A DNA stretch of 28,578 bases, taken from assembly GCA_000433355.1 (NCBI GenBank), contig FR893098.1, forward strand, positions 1-28,578. The letters run 5' to 3'. Below the pieces are notes generated by a model that did not search any database, was not told the origin of the DNA, and saw only the letters and a program-made list of their open reading frames with translations. Source of the DNA: Alistipes sp. CAG:435. GTDB taxonomy: Bacteria > Bacteroidota > Bacteroidia > Bacteroidales > UBA932. A program made the position numbers and the translations under genes. Positions 22,195 through 28,578 of this stretch are shown here, piece by piece (within the stretch, counting starts at the first letter, position 1; the number at the start of each line of letters is the position of its first letter).

Positions 22195-23385
22195 ATGTAC
22201 GGAAAATTCCAGGAACATCTACAGGCAGAGCTTGCCTCCATCAAGGAAGCCGGACTCTACAAGAACGAGAGAAACATCGCCTCCGCACAATCCGCCGAGA
22301 TCACTCTCCAGGACGGCAGCAAGGCTCTTAACTTCTGCGCCAACAACTATTTAGGTTTGGCTGATTCCCCGAGGCTCATCGAGGCAGCCAAGAAGGCTAT
22401 GGACGAGAGGGGATTCGGAATGTCCTCTGTCCGTTTCATCTGCGGAACCCAGGATCTTCACAAGGAGCTTGAGGCTGCCATCTCCGACTTCTTCCACACA
22501 GAGGACACCATCCTCTACGCATCATGCTTCGATGCCAACGGTGGGGTGTTCGAGCCTCTGCTCACGGCTGACGACGCCATCATCTCAGATTCCCTGAACC
22601 ACGCCTCCATCATCGACGGAGTGCGTCTTTGCAAGGCTGTCCGTTACCGTTACGCCAACGCTGATATGGCCGACCTTGAGCGTTGTCTCCAGGAGGCTCA
22701 GGCCCAGAGGTTCCGCATCATCTGCACCGATGGAGTCTTCTCAATGGATGGCAACGTCGCTCCGATGGACAAGATTTGCGAGCTGGCCGAGAAGTATGAC
22801 GCCCTCGTGATGGTTGATGAGAGCCATTCCGCCGGCGTTGTCGGCAAGACCGGCCACGGAGTCGCAGAGCAATATGACTGCTATGGCCGCATTGACATAT
22901 TCACAGGCACCCTCGGCAAGGCGTTCGGTGGCACCGTCGGCGGATTCACCACAGGCCGCAAGGAGATCATCGACATGCTCCGCCAGCGCTCCCGTCCGTA
23001 TCTCTTCTCCAACTCTCTGCCGCCTATGATCGTGGCCGCCGGCATCGAGATGTTCAAGATGCTCAAGGAAAGCAACGAGCTTCACGACCGCCAGCAGGAG
23101 AACGTGGCTTACTTCCGTGACAAGATGCTTGCCGCCGGCTTCGACATCAAGCCGACCCAGAGCGCCATCTGCGCCGTGATGCTCTACGATGCTCCTCTGT
23201 CCCAGAAGTTTGCCGCCAAGATGGCCGAGGAAGGAATATTCGTGACCGGCTTCTACTATCCGGTTGTCCCTAAGGGCCAGGCCCGCATCCGCGTCCAGCT
23301 CTCAGCCGCCCACAAGCGCGAGCACCTCGACAAAGCCATCGCCGCCTTCATCAAAGTCGGCAAGGAACTCGGTGTCATCAAATAA
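22195..23385 (+). CDS. kbl: 2-amino-3-ketobutyrate CoA ligase (glycine C-acetyltransferase)
   Basis: A PLP enzyme that splits 2-amino-3-ketobutyrate with CoA into glycine and acetyl-CoA. The 396-residue protein is the normal length. The PLP lysine is K242 in TGTLGKAFGG, the cofactor aspartate and histidine lie in VMVDESHSAG (204-213), and the N-terminal NFCANNYLGL is diagnostic of the alpha-oxoamine synthase group. With the divergent threonine dehydrogenase it completes threonine breakdown to glycine. The ATG at 22195 gives the conserved start MYGKFQEHL. A terminator with a dispersed repeat in its loop follows. Confidence 0.95.
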   Translation: MYGKFQEHLQAELASIKEAGLYKNERNIASAQSAEITLQDGSKALNFCANNYLGLADSPRLIEAAKKAMDERGFGMSSVRFICGTQDLHKELEAAISDFFHTEDTILYASCFDANGGVFEPLLTADDAIISDSLNHASIIDGVRLCKAVRYRYANADMADLERCLQEAQAQRFRIICTDGVFSMDGNVAPMDKICELAEKYDALVMVDESHSAGVVGKTGHGVAEQYDCYGRIDIFTGTLGKAFGGTVGGFTTGRKEIIDMLRQRSRPYLFSNSLPPMIVAAGIEMFKMLKESNELHDRQQENVAYFRDKMLAAGFDIKPTQSAICAVMLYDAPLSQKFAAKMAEEGIFVTGFYYPVVPKGQARIRVQLSAAHKREHLDKAIAAFIKVGKELGVIK

Positions 23386-23408
23386 CCTTTCTTTGAATAT
23401 CCCGACGG

Positions 23409-23483
23409 TCTCCCTGAGCCTCCCTCGTCGCTTCGACAGGCTCAGCGACCAAAATCAAGGCGGTCCCTGAGCTTGTCGAAGGT
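23409..23483. repeat. Inverted pair of dispersed repeats after kbl
   Basis: CTTCGACAGGCTCAGCGACC (23431-23450) and GGTCCCTGAGCTTGTCGAAGG (23462-23482) face each other and could form a long hairpin. A partial TCCCTGAGCCTCC precedes them. Confidence 0.85.
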
Positions 23484-23495
23484 CCGCCTTGTTTT
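23457..23495 (+). terminator. kbl terminator with a repeat copy as its loop
   Basis: AAGGCGG (23457-23463) pairs with CCGCCTT (23484-23490), extended by CC/GG across a T-T mismatch, and GTTTTG follows. The inside of the hairpin is a copy of the dispersed repeat. Confidence 0.65.
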
Positions 23496-23505
23496 GTGAA
23501 ATATA

Positions 23506-23537
23506 TTTGTAGGTTATAAAATTATTACCTATATTTG
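23506..23537 (+). promoter_or_regulatory. Promoter of the DUF4160/DUF2442 pair
   Basis: TTTG (23506-23509), 20 bases, then TATATTTG (23530-23537), a full consensus match, 22 bases before the first ATG. Confidence 0.78.
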
Positions 23538-23559
23538 TCGGTGAGAAAACGATTAGAGG

Positions 23560-23805
23560 ATGCCGACAATATTCTACTTCTTTGGCTTCAGATTTATGTT
23601 CTATGCCAATGATCACTGGCCTATTCACGTACACGTTGTGAAAGGTAACATCAGTGCCAAGTTTACTATATTCCCTGTTAGTCTGATAGAAAACAATGGC
23701 CTGAAGCCAACGGAGCTGAAAATGGTCGAAGCCGTGATAGAGGAGAATGTGGAAGTGATCGCGGAACATAGGAACCGCTTCTTCAATAAATTGAGTGATA
23801 AATGA
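23560..23805 (+). CDS. DUF4160 protein, possible toxin of a two-gene module
   Basis: The 81-residue protein begins MPTIFYFFGFRFMFYANDHWPIHVHV. This matches the DUF4160 pattern (MPTI, FFG, RF, YxxDHxPxHVHV), with the conserved His cluster at about 19-25. It overlaps the following DUF2442 gene by 4 bases (ATGA). The pairing of these two domains is widespread and has been suggested to be a toxin-antitoxin system; activity here is inference. Base composition is visibly lower in GC than its neighbours, fitting horizontal acquisition. It has its own strong promoter. Confidence 0.82.
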   Translation: MPTIFYFFGFRFMFYANDHWPIHVHVVKGNISAKFTIFPVSLIENNGLKPTELKMVEAVIEENVEVIAEHRNRFFNKLSDK

Positions 23806-24209
23806 TTAATGTGACAGAAATATGGTTGACTGATTCCGCTGTGTGGATTCGTACAGAGGATGGAAGGGAGGCGAAAGAGCGTTTCTCTGACTATCCGAGG
23901 TTGAAATATGCCACAGAGGAACAGCGGTGTAATTTCGTGTCTGACGCGGACGGGATCCATTGGCCGGAATTGGACGAGGATCTTTGCTTTGAAAGTTTTT
24001 TCGACAAGAAAGACCAGACAATCCTTTATAGGATATTTATTGAACACCCCGAGCTTAACGCTTCTGCCATAGCCCGCCGTCTGGGAATATCCCAAAGCCT
24101 CTTTGCCCAGTATATCAGTGGCGCCAAGAAGCCTTCAGAAGCCCGCTTAAACCAAATTCTGGAACAAATCCGTGCCATTGGCCGTGATTTGTCCCAGATT
24201 TCAGCCTGA
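23802..24209 (+). CDS. DUF2442 protein with C-terminal helix-turn-helix, possible antitoxin
   Basis: The 135-residue protein has an N-terminal DUF2442 part (about 1-70, including VTEIWLTDSAVWIRTEDGRE and YPRLKYATEEQR). A C-terminal Xre-like helix-turn-helix follows at about 85-120 (NASAIARRLGISQSLFAQYISG, then KKPS). DNA binding by such a domain would allow the pair to repress its own promoter, the usual antitoxin behaviour (inference). Its start overlaps the DUF4160 stop by 4 bases, indicating coupled translation. It is convergent with pepT and shares a terminator hairpin with it. Confidence 0.83.
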   Translation: MINVTEIWLTDSAVWIRTEDGREAKERFSDYPRLKYATEEQRCNFVSDADGIHWPELDEDLCFESFFDKKDQTILYRIFIEHPELNASAIARRLGISQSLFAQYISGAKKPSEARLNQILEQIRAIGRDLSQISA

Positions 24210-24247
24210 AGCCCCGGACGCTGAGCCAGTCGAAGCGCCCGGGGCTT
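24209..24247. terminator. Bidirectional hairpin between DUF2442 gene and pepT, repeat copy in the loop
   Basis: AAGCCCCGG pairs with CCGGGGCTT, and after one mismatch CGCT with AGCG. The loop (GAGCCAGTCGA) is a diverged copy of the dispersed repeat. T-runs on either side are short (TTT), so it may work as a 3' end stabiliser more than a strong terminator. Confidence 0.65.
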
Positions 24248-24262
24248 TGATATAACGAAATA

Positions 24263-25483
24263 TTACTCCGCGTAGAGCGAGATGATGTTTAGGATGACCT
24301 GAGAGGCCTTCTCGATGCTCTGGAGAGGAACGAACTCCATCTTGCCGTGGAAGTTCAGGCCGCCGGCGAAGATGTTCGGGCAAGGCAAGCCCTTGAAACT
24401 GAGGTTAGCCCCGTCGGTACCGCCACGGATCGGCTGGATCTTAGGCTTGATTCCGGCCATCTCCATAGCCTTCACGGCTTTCTCGACAACGTGATAGTGC
24501 GGCTCGACCTGCTCGCGCATATTGTAGTACTGATCTTTGATCACAGCCGTCGCCGTGCCCTCACCGTACTTTACATTGATGAAGTCCACGCACTTCTGCA
24601 TAATAGCCTTCTTGCTCTCGAACTCCTTGCGGTCGTGGTCACGGATGATGTAGGTGATGTCAGCCTCCTCGACCGTTCCGTTGAACCCGACGATATGGAA
24701 GAACCCTTCGTACCCTTCGGTATATTCAGGTCTCTGCTGGACCGGCAGCAGTCCGTTCAGTTCAGTCGCGATCAGAATGGCGTTCTTCATCTTGCCCTTG
24801 GCGTAGCCAGGATGCACATTCCTTCCTTGAATATGTATCTTCGCCGAAGCCGCGTTGAAATTCTCGAACTCCAGCTCTCCGATCTCGCCGCCATCCATCG
24901 TGTAGGCATATTCAGCCCCGAACTTCTTGACATCGAACTTAACGACTCCGCGTCCGATCTCCTCGTCTGGCGTGAACCCGATCTTGATCTCACCGTGCTT
25001 GAACTCAGGATGCTCCACGATGTACTGCACCGCGTCCATAATCTCCGCCACACCGGCCTTGTCGTCCGCGCCAAGCAGCGTGGTTCCGTCCGTGGTGATC
25101 AGCGTCTGACCCACGTAGTGAAGCATCTCCGGGAACTCCGAAGGCTTCAGCGCCAGGCCCGGCACACCTTTTAAAGGAATATCCCCGCCGTCATATTCAT
25201 TGATTATCTGAGGTTTGATGTCCGCGCCTGATGCGTCCGGAGCGGTGTCCACGTGGGCGATGAAGCCGATCGCCGGCACTTTCGCCTCGATGTTCGAAGG
25301 GATCGACCCCATCACGTAACCATATTCATCCAGAGTGGCTTCCACTCCGAGAGCCTGAAGCTCGTCGCGCAGCATCCGCAGCAGATTGAGCTCTTTTTCC
25401 GCCGAAGGCTGGCTCTCTGATTCCTCGTTCGACTGAGTGTCAACGCTGACGTACCTCAGGAACCTGTCCAAAACTTTTTCCAT
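24263..25483 (-). CDS. pepT: Peptidase T (tripeptide aminopeptidase, M20B)
   Basis: Removes the N-terminal residue of tripeptides in the cytoplasm with two zinc ions. The 406-residue protein has H77 in FIAHVDTAPD, D140 in LGADDKAG, and the catalytic/zinc pair E174-E175 in TPDEEIGRG. The dimerisation region follows, and RGGTDGANLSFKG near the end is the usual late signature. Length is typical. It lies 80 bases behind the OPT transporter on the same strand with an inverted repeat pair between them, so import and hydrolysis of peptides are probably co-expressed. Confidence 0.96.
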   Translation of the reverse strand: MEKVLDRFLRYVSVDTQSNEESESQPSAEKELNLLRMLRDELQALGVEATLDEYGYVMGSIPSNIEAKVPAIGFIAHVDTAPDASGADIKPQIINEYDGGDIPLKGVPGLALKPSEFPEMLHYVGQTLITTDGTTLLGADDKAGVAEIMDAVQYIVEHPEFKHGEIKIGFTPDEEIGRGVVKFDVKKFGAEYAYTMDGGEIGELEFENFNAASAKIHIQGRNVHPGYAKGKMKNAILIATELNGLLPVQQRPEYTEGYEGFFHIVGFNGTVEEADITYIIRDHDRKEFESKKAIMQKCVDFINVKYGEGTATAVIKDQYYNMREQVEPHYHVVEKAVKAMEMAGIKPKIQPIRGGTDGANLSFKGLPCPNIFAGGLNFHGKMEFVPLQSIEKASQVILNIISLYAE

Positions 25484-25500
25484 CGTTCTTGTTATTTTCT

Positions 25501-25560
25501 GGTCGCCGAGCCTGTCGAAGCGACTTCCATAACGGCACTTCGGCAGGCTCAGTGGCCGTT
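25501..25560. repeat. Inverted pair of dispersed repeats between the OPT gene and pepT
   Basis: GGTCGCCGAGCCTGTCGAAGC (25501-25521) and GCACTTCGGCAGGCTCAGTGGCC (25535-25557) are inverted and can fold into a long hairpin in the minus-strand message. It lies 18 bases before the pepT start, so it is likely to affect pepT translation or mRNA processing. Confidence 0.88.
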
Positions 25561-25563
25561 TGT

Positions 25564-27531
25564 TTATTTCTTAGCCCTCAAAGAAGCGATCACCGTGTAG
25601 GCGATGATTCCGATGAACGGAATGATCGCTATGGCCTCGCCATACTGCGCGTTCCAATCCGCCATGAACCAATCCACGTTGAAGAACTTCAGCAGCGCGC
25701 TCACGACACCCATCAACGCGCCGCCGGCGATGAATCCCGAAGCGATCAGCGTACCCTTGTTCAGACGCGCCTCGTTCAGAGCCTTGCCCTTCGAGCGTGT
25801 GCTCACGTACCAGGAGATCGCGCCGCCGACCAGCAACGGCAGGTTAAGGTCGATAGGAATGAACATTCCAAGCGCAAACGCCAATGCCGGTATCTTGAAG
25901 AAAGTCAGCACGATGGCCAGCACCGCACCGATTCCGTAAAGCAGCCACGGAGCGCCTCCGCCGTTCATCATCGGCTGGATCACCGCCGCCATGGCGTTGG
26001 CCTGAGGAGCCACGAGAGCCTGGTCGCCGACGAATCCGTAGGTCTTGTTCAGCACAAGCATCACGCCGCAGACTGTCGCCGCCGCGACAGCCACACCCAT
26101 GAACTTCCAGCCTTCCTGCTTCTTTGGCGTGCTTCCGATCCAGTAACCGATTTTGAGGTCGGTGATGAATGAACCTGCAACCGAAAGCGCCGTGCAGACA
26201 ACTCCACCGATGATCAAGGCCGCGGCCATACCGGCGTTGCCCTTAAGTCCCACAGCCACAAGGATAAGCGCGGCGATGATAAGCGTCATAAGTGTCATTC
26301 CGCTCACTGGGTTTGTTCCCACGATGGCGATGGCGTTGGCCGCCACGGTAGTGAACAGGAACGAGATGATCGCCACGATCAGCAGCCCGACAACTGCCTG
26401 CCAGATGTTGTTCACAACTCCTCCGAACGCGAAGAAAGCGAACACAGCCAACAGCGTCAGCACAATGCCGAACACAATGGTTTTCATAGGAATATCCTCC
26501 TGTGTCCTCTCGGTGTTCTCAACCTTTCCTCCCTTCTTGCCGAACTCGCCGACAGCCAGTCCCACAGCCGACTTGATCACACCGAACGACTTGATGATGC
26601 CGATGATTCCGGCGGTCGCGATGCCACCGATGCCGATGTGCCTTGCATAATCCTTGAATATCTGGTCAGGGCTCATCTCTCCGATTGTCATTGTCACTCC
26701 GGTGTTCATCAGATCAATCACCTGTCCGCCCCAGATGAGGTTCATCAGCGGGATGATCACCAGCCACACCAGGAAACTGCCGCAGCAGATGATGAAGGCA
26801 TATTTCAGGCCCACGATGTAGCCGAGGCCCAGCACAGCCGCTCCGGTGTTCAGTTTCAGAACGACCTTCGCCTTGTCAGCGATTGTCTGTCCGAATCCCA
26901 TCACGGTGGTGCTGACCGTATCCGCCCACGCACCGAAAGTGCTGACAATGAAGTCATAAAGACCTCCGATGAGACCGCTCACCAGAAGCGTTCCAGCTCC
27001 CTTGCCGCCGCCTTCGCCGCTAACGAGGATCTGTGTCGTGGCCGTGGCCTCAGGGAAAGGATATTTCCCGTGCATCTCTTTCACGAAATATTTCCGGAAA
27101 GGGATGAGGAACAATATTCCTAAAACACCGCCGAGCAGCGACGAGAGGAACATCTGCATAAAGTTGACATCAACTCCAAGAATGTAGATGGCAGGAAGTG
27201 TGAATATAGCGCCCGCCACCACAGCTCCGGAGCAGCCTCCGATCGACTGGATGATGACGTTCTGTCCCAGACCTTCCTTCTTGCCGAGTGCGCTTGTCAG
27301 ACCCACCGCGATGATCGCGATCGGGATCGCCGCCTCGAACACCTGTCCCACGCGCAGCCCCAGATAGGCCGCCGCCGCGGAGAAGATGACCACCATCAGC
27401 AATCCAAGGGTCACTGAATATGGCGTGACTTCCGCCCATTTCCTCTCCGCCCCCAAGAGCGGCTTGTACTCCTCGCCCGGTGCCAGTTCCCTTTGAGCGT
27501 TCTCCGGTAAAGCATTTCTTTTTTCTTCCAT
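25564..27531 (-). CDS. OPT-family oligopeptide transporter
   Basis: A 655-residue inner-membrane transporter with about 14-16 hydrophobic segments. OPT signatures include VTPYSVTLGLLMVVIFSAAAAYLG near the N-terminus, NVIIQSIGGCSGAVVAGAIFTLPA at about 90-113, and GKYPFPEATATTQILVSGE at about 155-173. Bacterial members import oligopeptides, and some relatives carry metal chelates. With peptidase T next on the same strand a peptide substrate is the better inference. The N-terminal 35 residues are hydrophilic and cytoplasmic. The start ATG 27531 (MEEKRNALPEN) is preceded by a leader containing an inverted repeat pair and a -7 box at 27640. Confidence 0.93.
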   Translation of the reverse strand: MEEKRNALPENAQRELAPGEEYKPLLGAERKWAEVTPYSVTLGLLMVVIFSAAAAYLGLRVGQVFEAAIPIAIIAVGLTSALGKKEGLGQNVIIQSIGGCSGAVVAGAIFTLPAIYILGVDVNFMQMFLSSLLGGVLGILFLIPFRKYFVKEMHGKYPFPEATATTQILVSGEGGGKGAGTLLVSGLIGGLYDFIVSTFGAWADTVSTTVMGFGQTIADKAKVVLKLNTGAAVLGLGYIVGLKYAFIICCGSFLVWLVIIPLMNLIWGGQVIDLMNTGVTMTIGEMSPDQIFKDYARHIGIGGIATAGIIGIIKSFGVIKSAVGLAVGEFGKKGGKVENTERTQEDIPMKTIVFGIVLTLLAVFAFFAFGGVVNNIWQAVVGLLIVAIISFLFTTVAANAIAIVGTNPVSGMTLMTLIIAALILVAVGLKGNAGMAAALIIGGVVCTALSVAGSFITDLKIGYWIGSTPKKQEGWKFMGVAVAAATVCGVMLVLNKTYGFVGDQALVAPQANAMAAVIQPMMNGGGAPWLLYGIGAVLAIVLTFFKIPALAFALGMFIPIDLNLPLLVGGAISWYVSTRSKGKALNEARLNKGTLIASGFIAGGALMGVVSALLKFFNVDWFMADWNAQYGEAIAIIPFIGIIAYTVIASLRAKK

Positions 27532-27575
27532 TGATCGTTATTTTGTTTTCATTTCTTTCTTGTCATTCCGTCCGG

Positions 27576-27630
27576 CCCCCTCGATAGGCTCAGGGTCCGG
27601 TGTCGGTCGCTGAGCCTGTCGAAGCGCACC
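27576..27630. repeat. Inverted pair of dispersed repeats in the OPT leader
   Basis: CTCGATAGGCTCAGGGTCCG (27580-27599) faces CGGTCGCTGAGCCTGTCGAAG (27604-27624). It lies between the predicted OPT -7 box and the OPT start codon, so it would be a hairpin in the 5' untranslated region. Confidence 0.85.
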
Positions 27631-27639
27631 GACAAAAAA

Positions 27640-27647
27640 CAAATATA
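27640..27647 (-). promoter_or_regulatory. -7 box TATATTTG for the OPT-pepT unit
   Basis: Minus strand TATATTTG fits TAnnTTTG, 108 bases before the OPT ATG. The -33 position carries no clear TTTG. Confidence 0.5.
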
Positions 27648-27707
27648 CTATATTAAGGTGAAAATCCCCACTCATCGAAAATTTTTATAAAAAAATGTCA
27701 AAAAAAA

Positions 27708-27738
27708 TTTGGAGGTAAAGAAAAAGTGCGTATCTTTG
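27708..27738 (+). promoter_or_regulatory. rRNA-type promoter directly upstream of 23S
   Basis: TTTG (27708-27711), 19 bases, then TATCTTTG (27731-27738), a perfect Bacteroidota promoter, preceded by an A/T-rich tract like an UP element. It reads into the 23S gene with no 16S or tRNA in between, so this 23S is independently transcribed. Confidence 0.88.
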
Positions 27739-27742
27739 CAGC

Positions 27743-27883
27743 CCGTTTCGGAAGAAGCGGTACAAAAATAAGCTCATTGACAATACTGAGAGATTACAAC
27801 GAGGTAAGTGAAAAGAAGAAATGATTAGCCGAAATAGAGATAGAATAGGTTGATACAATTTCACAACAACGAAAGATTCACAG
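27743..27883 (+). other. 23S leader resembling an rRNA operon leader
   Basis: About 140 transcribed bases without a reading frame. CCCGTTTCGGAAGAAGCGG can form a short hairpin near the start. AGCTCATTGACAATACTGAGAG resembles leader sequences usually found ahead of 16S in Bacteroidales (recalled pattern, not searched). Antitermination and precursor-stem functions are plausible. Confidence 0.5.

Positions 27884-28578
<695 letters not shown>

Overview
The window looks like chromosomal DNA of a fairly GC-rich (roughly 55%, by eye) member of the Bacteroidota, most likely order Bacteroidales. Supporting signs are promoters of the Bacteroidota type (TTTG, 19-20 bp, TAnnTTTG), very short or absent 5' leaders, a short-chain-type threonine dehydrogenase beside kbl, a DUF5009-type acyltransferase, and the run guaB / SurA-like lipoprotein / SurA / OstA-like protein. 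The genus is not resolved; Alistipes-like or related gut lineages would fit (inference).

Layout. 1-300: end of a probable 16S-tRNA unit (tRNA-Ile, tRNA-Ala) closed by a strong terminator. 382-3520: rsmE-tsaC on the minus strand, divergent from a membrane acyltransferase and a metallophosphoesterase. 3540-5950: a tiny Cys-rich lipoprotein, radA and a small conserved protein. 6061-9053: galE (minus) divergent from a PBP4-type peptidase whose N-terminus is filled with a 14-residue tandem repeat. 9092-11493: a gene-poor block with a REP-associated (HUH/Y1) transposase between two blocks of 92-bp palindromic tandem repeats, and an 8.5-copy array of a 72-bp repeat behind it. 11666-12932: an NlpC/P60 cell-wall peptidase whose 3' end is repeated three times. 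13266-14297: a YhcC-type radical SAM protein. 14442-21042: guaB and the outer-membrane biogenesis genes. 21091-23385: divergent threonine-to-glycine genes. 23560-24209: a DUF4160/DUF2442 pair resembling a toxin-antitoxin module. 24263-27531: peptidase T and an OPT-family transporter, a peptide-uptake and breakdown unit. 27708-28578: an rRNA-type promoter, a leader and the 5' part of 23S rRNA.

Four features stand out. First, the 16S-side tRNAs end in a terminator, and the next 23S gene lies about 27.6 kb away with its own promoter, so the rRNA operon appears split. Second, the hexamer GAATAT (either strand) occurs about 90 times where base composition predicts about 8. It is spread over all genes and both strands and appears to override normal codon choice. 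Third, the RAYT transposase sits among two distinct tandem-repeat families. Fourth, a dispersed repeat with core TGAGCCTGTCGAAG lies in terminator loops, in 5' leaders and in frame inside several coding regions.

The genes otherwise form ordinary housekeeping sets: translation and RNA modification (rsmE, tsaC), DNA repair (radA), purine synthesis (guaB), envelope assembly (SurA-like, SurA, OstA-like, DacB, NlpC/P60), sugar nucleotides (galE), and amino-acid and peptide catabolism (tdh, kbl, pepT, OPT).
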